Of a stretch of 64,000 nucleotides of DNA, positions 33,800 through 48,200 are shown piece after piece (within the stretch, counting starts at the first letter, position 1; the number at the start of each line of letters is the position of its first letter). Under the pieces are notes generated by a model. It was given only the letters and a program-made list of their open reading frames with translations, did not search any database and was not told the DNA's origin. The position numbers were made by a program, and so were the translations under genes. Source of the DNA: Lepturacanthus savala (lineage: Eukaryota; Chordata; Actinopteri; Scombriformes; Trichiuridae); the NCBI GenBank assembly GCA_030544235.1, contig CM060466.1, forward strand, positions 18,409,092-18,473,091. Reading direction: 5' to 3'.

Positions 33800-36700
33800 G
33801 TGAGTGAGAGACAGATAAATATATATATATAAATTAAGTTTTCTGGTATTATAGCAGCCTATATATGTCTGCATAGGCCACCTCATAATAAACTCATATA
33901 CAAAATGTACCTGAAATGTGAACATTTGGACTTAAATGGTTTTGTTTGGCCTAGGCAGAGAGGTATGACAGTTTAACCAAGTTAGGAATTATACAAAATT
34001 CCACTTGGGAGTGTAGCTGATTATCAGCATCTTTATATAATCCAATCCCTGCTTAAATCTCATACATATATAAAAACACCCCTGTTGTGTGTTTGTTATA
34101 TGCTGAGTTTATATTGAGCTGTAGTAGGCCCAGATCCTGATCACATGATTATTGTCTTTTGATAATGTATTAACCAGTAGTAATTGAATAATACCTTCCA
34201 CCCTCCATCCTCTAAGGAGGAGAAACGCTAATGAAAAGGGAATTGCAACAGGCAGCAGCTCTTTTAGTAGCGATTGTAAACAAGTGGCTGCAAAAGTCCC
34301 AAAAGTCACATGGGAGTGGCCCCTCCACTCCCATGTGACATTTTATAGACCATGGTCAGAATTAACTCATGACTGAATGTCTTGGTTCTGTATCCGTTAA
34401 CCTACATTTGCAACTTTGGCATCTATTATCATCTTCATGTGGTTCAAGGAGTATAACTATATAAACATTATATGCCACCAATGGAGATGTGGCAATAAAT
34501 GGTATTGATGACATGTAACACAGGCTGTAAGCCACATTGACTGTTACTGTCATTGTCTGTTACATGTAAAAGTGAGCTTATAACCACATTTTTAGCCTAG
34601 TTGCAGAAATACTTAATGGCTTTATCTGGAACATTTAGCAAAATTAGTTCAATAGTCTTTCAGATGAGTGTTTTGTTGTCAACAGTGATCAGGTCGGGGA
34701 TCACTTATCAGGAATTTTGTTTTGATTATTCTCTGATTTCACCGTTTCATCACCTTGCTTGCACTTCTTCCTCTTTGGTAACGGTCACACGTCAATACAC
34801 ACAGGAAGTAAAAGCTGCCTGATTGTCTCCACATCGGCTTACATCAGTGACATATTACAGGAAGGCCATCTATTCCAATCTCTCCGCTTTACAGCAGGAA
34901 GTGGCACTGTTGTGATTATTTATTATTTATAAGACTGTGTCTGTGGCTCCATGTCCTTAAACAAGGCCTTGTTGAGTCTCGCTGAAAGGATAAACAGCGA
35001 CAGATTTATACTTTAAGACGGTTTCCCGAGTCGGTAATAAGCAGTAAAAGCAGCATTGTGGTGGAAAAATGTATCAAATATGGTGATACTAGCTTCCAAT
35101 TTCTGGTCCTTGTGACTAAAGCGGGTGACTGATAGTAAGCGTAACGTTCACATTAAAGATGAACGGTATCATTCAAATGTGAAGCATGTGAAAGAAGTGT
35201 GAAAATACAGTGTGAGTGTGCTCTGAAGACGTCGAGAGGGCGAATCATGCGGTCGTCTGATGGAGCATGAAGATACATTTCATTAAGCTCTAGAGGGAAA
35301 TTTCTCAGGGCTGCACAGTTTTATTGTTAAACATCATATTGAATTATGTTGATGGATTGATGCATTTCATTCTACATGGATTGAAACAAAGTCCTCTCTA
35401 ATTTAGAACTTTTGTTTCATACAAAAATTAAAAAGAGTTTCCAGGTATACCTTTCCATGTATAATTATGATTGGTATTAACTGTTTCTGATCATTTTGTG
35501 AATTTTGTGAAATGCTACATATCACAACATGTTAGCATAGTGAGGCTACTGTCTGTGTAAACGTTGCTATCTCAACCATTGTATTTGTTATGTTTAAGGA
35601 CTGACTTCTCAAAAAAAAAGATAAAAGTTAGCGGCTATTTGAACCGGCTCCAAAACTCCATACGGTGTGATCAATGTGATATAATAAATATAATCCAGAG
35701 TTTCAGCTGAGTATTATTTTTGTAATGATTATGTTGCATATCTTTTCAATTAATCAATAAATTAAATTGGTTGTAAAATATCAATAAATGTGCATAACAA
35801 GGTTCAAAGGACTTATTGATCATCAAATGTGGTTTCCTGAGAGATTCATAGACAGTCTGTTACTGCTCCTGGTTTTGATCATTAAAGTTTTGATTTTCTT
35901 TAACAGAAATGCAAAACTGAAGAATATGATGAGTCTGTGTGCTCATGCAGACATGGAGTGACTTTGTGGGAGCTTGATATCCCACCCCTTGGGTGTCACC
36001 AGAACAACAGCATGTCTCCATATTAACAGCCGTAGCCTGAGTTCTGATCAATCAATCAATTATTCAATTATTAAATCAATCTTCATTCGTCACATGCGTT
36101 CACAGTCCAGTCAATGTGAAACTGTGATTGTGACCATACTTGGAAAATATAGATAGAGCGGTTTATGAATGGAGGTAGAGTTCTCTGTGCTATCACTTCT
36201 CTCTCTCTCCCACTTTTTCTGACTTATGACGGCTGTGGAGGTGATAATGAGCGTGCATGCATGCATGCGTGTGTATGTGTGTGTGTGGGTAATTCAGCCT
36301 CAGGGATTCAGTCCAGTATATCTGTGGTGATGCATACATGAAACAAGAAGAGCTGCACATAGTGACAGATGGATGCAGATCCCTCTTGTGTAAAGTAATT
36401 TTTAGTAGGACTTATAATGATGATCAAATTTATTATAAAATGTATTATTATTATTTTAATAGTAATTTATTTAGAATCAAATTAAACAGTCAATTAAACG
36501 CAAATAAACACGCTACATTTTGTGCACACATCCTCAAAAAACACCAACAACAAAAAAAACATCTTTACTTTCCAAAGTCAACTTGCCAAAAGCAGCGTTT
36601 TCTGTTTGCCTGTTGGATGAATCAGTGGATCAAAGTTCACCGCTTAACTCTGCACTACAAAAAAATGAAGTGTGTCACATGGATAGTGATAACAGGGTTC

Positions 36701-39429
36701 CCCTGCATTAACCAAAGCCTTTTGTTTCTCACCCATAAAACCCTTTACTTTCACCACTACTCGAATAACCAGTGATTTTTTATGACGGGCGATTAAAAAA
36801 AATATGTACCGCCTGATTAACTGTAGGCTTTTTAAGTCAAATGTGTATAAGAACTCTACTGCTCTGCTTTTTTTTCAGAGGTCAGGCTGGGCTGACTATG
36901 ATGATATTAGTAGAATAAACACACTGCAGTGCAGCACATTCTATCAGCTATGTGTAAAAAAGGGAAGACACAGACTTCCAATTAGTTTGTTGGTGCCTAC
37001 ATGTCAGAATGTTGACACAGGGTTTGAAACTTATTATAGTAAGATGCAAGTTGCATGTGTCTTATGTGCTCCCAATATTCATGTTTTCATAATTAAGTCT
37101 CTTTTTTTTATTAAACATTCAGACAATGAGACTAGAGTGACATCCAACTGACTGTTAAGTAGTGTTGCTAATACATTTTGGTATTTAGTTGGTCAGTGAT
37201 AGCAACTCTCTTGACTGAATGGTCAACATATTGATTTTGTCTTGCATGATCTTAACCCTCTATTACATAGTGTTGCCACATGGCAACAATTACTTTATCT
37301 TAATTTTTCTAAAAAGCTGTGATATAAAATCTATGTTAGGTAAAAGGGGGCTTTTATTTTTGAAGGACGTTGAATTCATGAGGTCACATGAGCAGGATAT
37401 CCTGTTTGCTCATGACATGTGAGCATCACTGTCACATGACCGAAGGTTGTCTTTTAGTCAGAACTTGTTCACTGAGGTAAGTAAACTTATTTATTTTTAT
37501 GTTTAATTCAATTTGGATGTCATATTTTTTTCTAATATGCTAAAATAGATTTGTTGCCATATGGCAACAACATGCAAATATGGAAAATTCTCCTAGTGCA
37601 TACATCCTACTGCATTCCCATTGACTTACTGACTTTAAGTAATAAACACATTTAATAAATGCATTCACACATTCACATTTCTTACCATGTCTAAGTAACA
37701 TTTCATGCAATAGAGGGTTAATTACTGTAAACGAAATAAAGCAAAATATGTGATGGCATCTCCTGAGCTGCTGTCTTGGCATGGGGAGAGTGGTAATGTG
37801 TGTGTTGTACATTTGATTTTTGTTTAATAAGGTTTTGAGCTGCTTGATTGGAAACATCTGATTTTAGCTCCTGTCATTTTTGGCTACAAGGAGCGTAGAC
37901 CAATTTGGACACAAAAAAGTCCAACTTCAGCTCGCTATGGCCTAAATACATAGAGGACTGTGTGTCCTGCATCTCTCATAACAGCACAGGTGATGAGCTA
38001 AAACACAAAGTTCACTGTTATAGTGCAGCCACCTGGCTGAATTGAACCAAATTCGACTGTGAAGCATTATACATGAAGGCTTCTCCAGATATGCAACTCA
38101 CAGCCAGACAGAGATTTCTTGCTTGATCGTTAGATACAGTATGTGAATCTATTTGCGGACTCTTGTCATTGCCTGGGAATGCAGTTTTAAGTGCAGGATA
38201 ATTTGTGCACTGTACCGCCTCATAGCATTAATACATAATTTTTACACACTGCGATGAAATACACGACTCCAGCAAGTATGTGGAGTGTATTATGTAGCGG
38301 TGTATGTTGCAGACAGTTGGATGTGATGTCAAAATATTTGACTTGGGTTTGAAAACGCACGACCGCTGCTTTGGTCTGCTGGGAAAGATGGAACGCCCGC
38401 GAAGAATAATATGAAGTGTCATTTGTGGAATTTGACATTATTTCTCCTTCACATTTTATGGTGGGTGATATCAGGTAAATTGGGCCACTTTTTGGTAAAT
38501 CACTTGGGATAGTAATAAAATGCCAAATATGCCTTTTCTATGTATATACATAATTGTGGTTGCTTCTTATCACTTTTTGTTGGAATTATGTGATAAAATA
38601 CCTACATTTTTAGTTAATCTTGAAATAACAGCTGTGCCACTTTTTTGCATGAGTGGTTTCAGGTAAAATGGGTTTAGTTAGATTTGTCATGCCAGGCTAC
38701 TTACCATGCACATTTCTGGTTCAGTCTAGATTTGAAGTATTGTCTCATCACCATAGAAACCGTAAACTAATCAAATCACCTGTTACTCGTCATGTCAACA
38801 GTTTAAAATCATTTTTAGTCATATTGTAGCCCATATTGTATTTTGATTGAATGTATGTTTCATATATGTTGAGACATTAAAATGTGAACTGAACTCTTAA
38901 TTAACTCTTAGTTTATTTTTTGACATTTTTACTTTCAATTGTCAGTTTACAGTAGAGACAAACTAGGACGTAAAGGAAGTAGGTGTTGGTGTGTCCAACC
39001 TGTCGTAAAACACATGGAGAAGTAACTTAGTCCAGATCGCGGTTCCACCCTTGGCTTGATTCTGTTATGCCCGGCTTTACAAGATTGAGGAGCCGTCTGT
39101 TTCCTTAAAGCAATACAACCTAGTGTTCTGGCCTCATCGGATCACGTTCTCACTAATTGCTGCCAAATTCGAATGGTAAGGATAAGGGTTCGGAGATAAA
39201 GGGAGAGCAGAGTGTGTATGGATCTGAGTGTCACTGTGTCCAGACATCTGTCTCGTTGTGTCCCCTCGCTGCTGCAGTGGCTCTCCTTCGATTGTTCTTT
39301 GACTTTCGATTGTACTGTGCTTCTCTCTCTCTTCCTCTCTCTCGCATTACATGAGCAGCTGCTGCCATGGTGACAGCAGCAATCAGGTATCCCCAGTCCA
39401 GACCAACATGCTGCTGCAGACAATAAGCC

Positions 39430-39479
<50 letters not shown>

Positions 39480-42400
39480 TACATACCCTCACATGTACAC
39501 AGTATATTATATATCCTCCAGGCAGCAGTGATCCTGCATTATTCAATAATCCAGCCCACTCACTGTTGACTTGCAGCGAACATCACTTCACATTATCACG
39601 TCTATATTTCTACTAATCATTCACTGCTGTTGTCTGTCATTTTGTTTTCATCTGTTTCTAACAGCAGAGCAAATTTGAATCTCTAGTGTTACAATATGGA
39701 TGGACGTGCCTGCAGCTCTGGCTTCCTCCATTCATGAATGTATCATAGCAATCCATATATGATACATATTTTTGTACTACCCAAGTGACTTATAATTCCA
39801 TGCAAATGATTTTATGAAGGTGGAGCAAACCAATTATTTAAAGTTGTCATTAATTAAAATAAATAATTTACAAATTAATGTAAATTATCTATTTTTATTT
39901 AATCTGACAGCCTTAATTAATTTCATGCAAACTATTTTCTGAGTAATAAACTCATTTACTATTTCAAGTTGTAAAATCAGTCATCATTATTTTAAATGTA
40001 TATCGAATTATATTTAAAATGCTGCATTAAATAGAACGTTTATTTAAAATTAGCAAACTAATCATTTTTGAAGTGAAAAAAAAATAAACGAATAACAGCT
40101 TGTTTTACTTTTTTTCTGTGTATTTTTCCTTTTCCCCAAGGTTGATGTACTGTATGTCAGAAATGCAGAAAAAGTGACAAATTCAACACATTTTCTTGCT
40201 GAACTCAGTTACTAAACCTTGACTACTGCTTTTGTCAACATGAGCCTGGTGTTTGGTACCACGCCGACTGATGTGTGCATTTCTATAACCAAAAAAAATT
40301 TGATTGCTCAGCCATAACATAAAACCTTAAGATTAAGTACAGTTCAAGATCTGAATTTTCTTTATTTTAAACAAGAAGACTCAAAGAATATGCCAATAGT
40401 TTCAGATACAAGTCAGTATTTGTTGAAATACTGTTTTTACAGCTGGATCCGCACTAACTATTTGAGGAGAAACTGAAAATGCTGTAGGTTTTTCTACATA
40501 GTTTTTACAATCATTCATTGACTCCATCTAGCCGTGCAGCAAGTGGTCTTTTGCCTAAACAGCTTGTTCACCCTCCATAAACCTCCTGTTATCTAACTGC
40601 TGTAACAACTATGAGATTTAAGTTTCCTACCTGGTGTAATGTTAGGAGCTACCATTTTCATTACTTTAATAACCCCAAAAATGTATAAAATCCTCTGAGT
40701 CTCTAACAACATCCCTAACTCATTGTGAGCAGTGTATATAATTCATCCCCTCCCCAAGAAAAACAAGTCAATGATAGATCGACATTTGTTAATCTACTTC
40801 TCATTTTAGCTTAAAAGTCCACTTGCCTACACGGGTGACAGATGTGTGACAAATTTCCAATGTTTGCTCTCTTGAACTATTTTAGCCAAACGGTGCTAAC
40901 AAACAATAAGAGGGACAGTTGGTGACCATAATGGTGATATTCTGGGTTGTTTTCCTCTGAAACGGTGGTGGCACGCTGCAGACTGAGCAGACTTTTCTCC
41001 TCACGGTGAATTGTTTTTGACCTATTAGTGGTGAAGTGATTTGATGATACATTTTTTGCAGCTAAAGCTCTGGAGACCAAAAAAAAATTGCTATAAACAT
41101 TAGTAAGCGCTTGTGACTCAACTCTCTGAAGGGCGTGACATTTCTCATGCTCTGGCCGACTGGCCAATCACAATAGAGATAGCGTTTTGGCATGTACAGT
41201 ATGGGAGGTGGGGAAACAGGGGTTTTCAGAGTGAGTGTGTGAGAAGGCCGACTGTATTGTTGGAATCAGTTTGGACCATAAAAGTATTGTGATTTTTTTA
41301 TAAAGAGACTATGAAAATTGAAATAATCAGTGACAATAATAGTTGGCAAGATGAGAAAGTAAATCCATTGAAAATACAGTTTTAAGAAGCATTCATCCGG
41401 TCTCTAAAAATGTGTTCATGTTGGTTTCTTGCTATTTAAAAGTCCATTTGTATCATTTTTTTTTACAATAATTACTGTTTTGTGTGATTTTTTGACACAA
41501 AATGTCAAATGGTGCAACCAAAAAACAATGATATTTTTTAAATATATAACTTAGAATATAGAACTTGTTGATAGCATGTGTTTTTTAAGAGAATTAAACT
41601 ATCTGGTACCAGGTTTTTAGCGTTATACCACATCACAGTTTTGTGACTGACCCATATATTAAACTGGGAACTGATATGACTGAAAGAATCAATATCTCAC
41701 CCTATATCCCTTACATACAGTAGAGTTATTTCGGAAGTGAGATCACAATTTGGACACTCAGTTTCACAGGAAATCTGCTTCATAACTGAAGGTGAAATTC
41801 TTTTCAATGAGGATGGTATTTTGTCTATGATCAGATTGGTAAAACAGTTGGTGGAGCCACAAACCACAAACACCTGAACAAAATGCAGTGTTGTAGGCCA
41901 TGGTCTAGTCTGTGTGTATGTGTGTTTGTGTGTAGTTCTTTCTATTGCAGGATTTGGCGTGAGGTACAGTGTGTGAATACCATGGTGACATGAGGCCGGC
42001 TCAATTGTCCGGTCTTTACAAAGACTCCAAACGACCTTTCAGCGAGCACAACAGCAGCTTTAAATCATTCACAACAAGCCAGAATGGAGCGATATGATTC
42101 AGTGGCTGAGGTGGCTGATTGCAGCGATGTGTACGTTGCATGTCGCAAGCACTGGAATGGTGGAAACTTCAGATTTGGATTGAGAAGCAGGTGGAAAGTA
42201 AACAGAGGTAGAAAAGTAAGGTGGAAAAAGAGAAAGAAGAGATTCTGGAGGAATCTGGCACATGTGTTAATGCGTGCATGCACATGGTTTCACAAGTATG
42301 TGCACGCACACATACACACACACTTATCGTTATCCTTAATGCGCAATTTGTAAGTGACCCTCTGATGGTCACAAGATCAGAAACCCACGTGGTGTCCTTC

Positions 42401-45175
42401 ACAGTGCCTGCTTTCATCACCACAGCTAGGAACCTTGTGATCTGTCTTCAGATCATAGGGGGCGAGGGAACCTCCCCACACACACACACACACACTTAAA
42501 AAATCATATACCTAAAGAATCACAGCACAAAAGGAGAGTCATATATGAAGCCATATCACATGTTCCACTATTCTTGGCATCTTAGCACTAAGCTAAGAAT
42601 GCTCTAAGTGCATTAGGTTTGAATGTTCACTGCCTTAGAATTGTTGCAGTGCTAAGAATCAGTTTATTTGTGAATGATATTATCTCCACAAAATGAAAAC
42701 GGTGCAAACTAGGAAAGCAAATTCAAATACTTCAAAGAACCATAATGTTCTGTCCCCAGATGTCTAACCATGTCAGTAAAGTGCTTGCATGTGTCCCAAA
42801 AGGGCAGTGCAACATAAAATAAAACACAAAAGAAAGGCGACACGCTGTATCTCCTGGTGATATCATAATGATGTGCATGTTCGGGACATGCTCCAGCTCC
42901 AGCTATCACAATCCCAGCTGAATTTCTTCTTGCAGCCGGAGAAAAAGGCTCAGTAATTCAATCTGCCCCCTTCCATGTGACAGTAAATGTAATTGTGACC
43001 CTGAAGACGGTGTGTGTTTCCAAATCCAACAAACTAGGTCATGCCAAAACCAATCCTTCAAGTAAGAGCGTTTGTCTGTATGCATGTGTGTCTGTTTTTT
43101 TTTTGTTTTTTTGCATGTATCATTGGAAAGAGAATAAAGTAAGAGTGGGGGGAAAATGGAGGCACGTACAGAAAGTGAGTTTATTCCCTGGTGGAGTTTA
43201 CTCAGGGGAGAATCAGAAAACCAAACTGTGTCATGCCACCAAAATCTAGCGACCCTGCAGGTCCCGTTGTCCTTGTTACAGAGCTGCTGAATCCAAATCA
43301 AAAGCAGCAGGATAACAAGTCTCTATGTCTCTATACAGTGGCTGGACCTGCAGAACCAAAAAAAAATGTTTTGTCGAAATTATTTTATTTTATTAAGTCA
43401 AGTGGATGCACAAAATTGATTTATCCAACTTTAGATATATATTTAAGTTTATTGTACTCATACTTTTTCAGTATTTGCAGAATAATTTTGACCATAATTT
43501 ACTTTAATTTTCCAAGTGATTTCTACTCAAATACTTTAAGATGGAATTACTTAACTCTTAATTTTGGTATAGTAAAATGAATTATATAGATTCAGTCAAT
43601 GTAATAGTTGAACGCCGACATATTTAAGATAAATCTAATCAAATTAAAACTTTGAGCTATTTTTCTTTACCTTCAGTACATTTAACATTCAGACAGTGAA
43701 CCAAACCAAAATATTTTACTTGTCTGCACGTGCACAGAAGATGAAAATTAAATTGTACAATTGTACATATAATTGAGTTAAATTAGCTTGTTTTAAGGAA
43801 AGGCAGCACATTTTAGAATGAATTAAAAAACAGTATGATTCAATAACATGTTAAAAATAAAGAAAGAAGCAAGATAAAAACATGTAACATTGACAAGGGC
43901 TTGGAATATTTGTTTTTCCTTTATATTTTTTGTATAATGTCCTTTTTCATTTAGGTACCAAAATATCTGCATTTTAAAGTTGAAACAGAAATGACAGTAA
44001 TCTCAGGTGGACAAAATATTTACCTACAACGAATATATGTTTGGCATTTCCTGTAGTGCATATTTATCATCTACTTATTGGCTGACATATACGCCAATAC
44101 CAGTATAATTGCAACAAGCCTGAATCAATATAGCGGCTTTGCTTATTTATTGGTCCAGCTCTAGAGCAAACTGCAAAGTATCTGATTGCAAAACAGCCTT
44201 CTCCTGCTGATAATAAAAATAAAAATAACATCCTGTATATTTTTATGTCTCAATAATTGCACACTATGTTCTGTGAACCTCAGAATTTTGAATATCACGT
44301 CATATATCACCTTAAGTATAAATGGATTCTCAGGCATGAATGTATATTTTCTTTTTAATCTGTTAACCAAACATGCTGGAACAACATTATTATGTATATT
44401 GTAAATATTGATATTAAATAAAGGCATACAGTTATACATTTTTTGCAGTAGGAGCTGTTTTATGTGCTGTTTCATGTGCTGTTTTTAGTTTCATTCAGCT
44501 ATTTGATTTATTATACCTGTCGGGTTAAATGACTGTGGGGTTAATTTCTTATGGCCAATCAAAAGAATCAAATCAATTGTTGTGGAGCAGGTTGCTGCTG
44601 TGAAAAGAATCAACTCAGCTGAGATAGACTGAGGACTGTTGCTCCATCCATGGCTGAAAATAACAAGAAGATACATTAAAATACATGGGACATAAATGTT
44701 ATTTTGTAATAAGGACATAATGTAATTATGGACAGTGAACATGTCTGATGAAAATGTGATTGAATTAAAAAAAACAGTCTGAATCACTTCAAAAAGAAAA
44801 GTGATTATATCAAAAAATAGATTTTGAGCAAACAGTTAAATAAAAGATGTCATCTAAAATGATTTCAACTTTCTAATCCTAATAAATTATTTTTAGAAAT
44901 TTATTTTAGAAAATCTTTATTGTATACACAGTCCCCTGTTACAATTACAATACCACAGTTACTTAAACAATCATTTCTTTTTCATTTATGATAGGGTGAT
45001 ATTATGCAAAATGGGCCATGTGGGTTTGGGGGTCCCAACCCCTCTGGAAATTAGAGCCAATGACTAAAACAGATTACAAACTGTTGACATAACTGTGTTT
45101 GACAAATAACCAGTAATTTGATTAGTTTATAATTTATATGGTGGGTGAGACAATACTTCAAATCTAGACTGAACC

Positions 45176-45220
<45 letters not shown>

Positions 45221-48200
45221 CAGTACAGACAGTGACTTTTCTATTCAAACGTACCATTCTAACATCCTATCATCATCATGTGATTGGCTGACTGTGTGTG
45301 TTCTGACCTGAATCTTAAAGGAAGCCAAGCATGTGAAGCAGTAGACACAGTGTGTGTGTTTTGAGCTGTATGGCTGAGTGTGTTAGTGTGTATGTATTAA
45401 AGTGCGTTCATTTTTCTCAAGAATGCTCGTGGGCAGAGGCAGGGCCAGTAACGAGGTTGAGATGGAGATGGGGAAGAAGAGGGAGGGACGAGCGATGATG
45501 CAGCCGCTCTAAAAATAACCACCGCCTCCATACCCCTTCTGCCCCTGACGCTTCCCTCCACCATCCCTCCATCTCTTCCTCCCTCTATCCCTCCATCTCT
45601 TCATCTTCTCTCCCTAACGAAAAAGGTTGCAGGTATGAAGACCTCCCTCTTCTCACCTGAACACTAGACATTTAATTTCCCTTCAAAATGGAAGTCAAAA
45701 CCATGCTTTTACAGCACTGTAGGTCAGAATGACCATAATTTATAGAATTATGGTATGCTGAGTCAATTGCAGTAATGCTGAACGTGTGCCTCGGAGAATA
45801 CTTCATCAGGTTATAAGATTACCAGATGTCAAAAACTCACTGTCGAGTTCATGCTCCCTCCCAGCATTTAGAAAGAAAACTCACAGTAGCAATGCTTAGG
45901 AGAGCTATAAGAACAGATTAGGATGATGTGTTTCTTCATCATTCTTATTCCAAGTCGTATTCCAGTTGTATTGATGTTTAGTATTTCATTGTAGAAATTA
46001 TAATAAATTTCATAATTAAATGATTGTATAAATCATTGGTCCATTTACATATAATACAGTTTGTTTATTTAGTTATGATTGTGATATGGTGTAGCCTTAA
46101 AAACTTGGTACCAGATAGTTTAACTCTCTTAAAAATGTTTTAAACAATTAAAAAGACACAGATCAACACAGTGGATTAATATATTTAAAATGAATGTCTT
46201 TTTTGGTTACACCATTTAACATTTTGTGCCAAAAAAAGTCTTTGTAAAAAGAAATTACACAAATATACTTTTAAATAACAATAAACCCACAATGAACACA
46301 CATCTTTAGACTTTCTCATGTTGCCAAACATTATTTGTCACTGATCCATATTGGAAACTTTGGGGATCCATATATTATTTCAGGACTCAGACTCTCACTC
46401 AGTTATCATGTAGTTTTTATCAGTGGTCATCATGTGATCTACAGGACAAATGAATGCCACAAAATATGGTTAAAAGATCCAAGAATACTAATAAGTGGAC
46501 CTTGAATTCAGATTTGAAAAACATTTTATTATATGTATATGAATATGTATATATGTATACTGAATGATACATTTTAAATATGTAATCCACATAGAATATA
46601 AAACTTAAACTATCTGATACCAAGTTTTTAGGTGTTACACCACATGACAGAGCGCTGTTGCCTCACAGCAAGAAGGTCGCAGGTTCAAGACCTCCTTGGT
46701 CCTGGGTCTGGGACCTTTCTGTGTGGAGTTTGCATGTTCTCCCCGTGTCTGCGTGGGTTTTCACCGGGTACTCCGGCTTCCTCCCACAGTCCAAAAACAT
46801 GCTGAGGTTAATTGGAGACTCTAAATTGCCTGTAGGTGTGAGTGTGTGAGTGAATGGTGTGTGTGCCCCATGATTGGCTGGTGACCATCTGGGGTGTATC
46901 CCTGCCTCTCGCCGTAACGCGCTGGGATAGGCTCCAGCAGACCCCTGCGACCTTAATGAGGAATAAGCAGGTATAGAAAATGACTGAAGGACTGACCACA
47001 TGACAGTTTTTTTGTCATTGTCATTGTTAAATGTGAACCATAAAAAAATAAAATATAGAAGAAATCTTAAAACTCAACGTACCACATAACATTAACAAGT
47101 TTCTAATGTAGAAAAAAAGGCTTAAGTAGGAATACCAGGACACATACTGGTGTTAACTGGGCCAGCACTGGGATAAAACAGGGTATGGACAATAGGGAAT
47201 TCCCTCAAAGAATAATACAATATCAAAGCAAGGTGACTTGATTTCAGACTGTTCTCCCTTACACGGTCAAACAGAGTTTAACCTCAGTCTTGAAATAATA
47301 ATGAACTGTATGTCAAGTAAATCTAACAGTAAATGTAACTATTCTGCTCCAGCTGGAGCTTCAGATAAGAGGCTTGAAAGCAAATACAGAGGGAAAAGTT
47401 CTGAATTAAAAAAAGAAGTTCTATATCCCCATCATTACCAGTGTTGGGTAAGTTACTTCAAAAGTTGTAATGTATTATATATTACTTGTTACTGTCATTT
47501 CACAGTAAATCATTAAGGTATTACACTACTATTGCATTACTCTCAAAACTGATCATGACTGACATCCCTGTCTCCTCCCGGCCTGAACATTGGCATCCAT
47601 GGTCAGGCTTTGGTCAGAGGCGGTGCATCCTATCGTGTGCTCTCCTTTTGTGCTGCTGTCGTTTGTCACACAAACACAGATGTAACAGCTGGGTAAACTA
47701 TCCACCAACCCAAGGTCCACTACAGCTTTCTCTTTTTCAGTCTCACACACACACACACGCACGCACATTCAGTATCTATCACTCACCTTCGCAGCAAAAT
47801 CGACACAAACACCCAGACTGCGGACCAACATAAATACACTCAGACTCGGTCTTACCCAGACAGAACCAGCTCCCTGGAGGTTTGGTCTGAGGGTTTTGTC
47901 AGCAGGATGGAGTTGTCTGATCCTCTGTTATCAACTCAAGTACAAAGTCGACTGCTGCACTGCAGGGTAGACTGGGCTGTGGGTGTTGTTTTTATGTGTG
48001 TGGTCTCATATTTCTGGCCTCCGGGTTCTGCGATGCCGCACTGATTGGATGCCGTTAAGAGAGGAGAGGAGGATTAGTAGCTTAGTAACGTGTTCTTTTT
48101 TATTGACTCCCATTTTGTAGCCTATTGTATCACCAATCCTAGAGGCAAAGGCAGACAAGAGAGGGGAGCAGAATAGGAAGAGCAAGGAGAGAGGATGAAA

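Noticed and set aside
42084..42353. 89-residue basic frame
   Set aside because: No homology recognised, no splice context, and overlapping frames on the other strand are equally long.
46661..46715. Possible tRNA gene (B-box-like GGTTCAAGACC)
   Set aside because: No cloverleaf can be formed; it is the head of a SINE-like repeat with target duplications.
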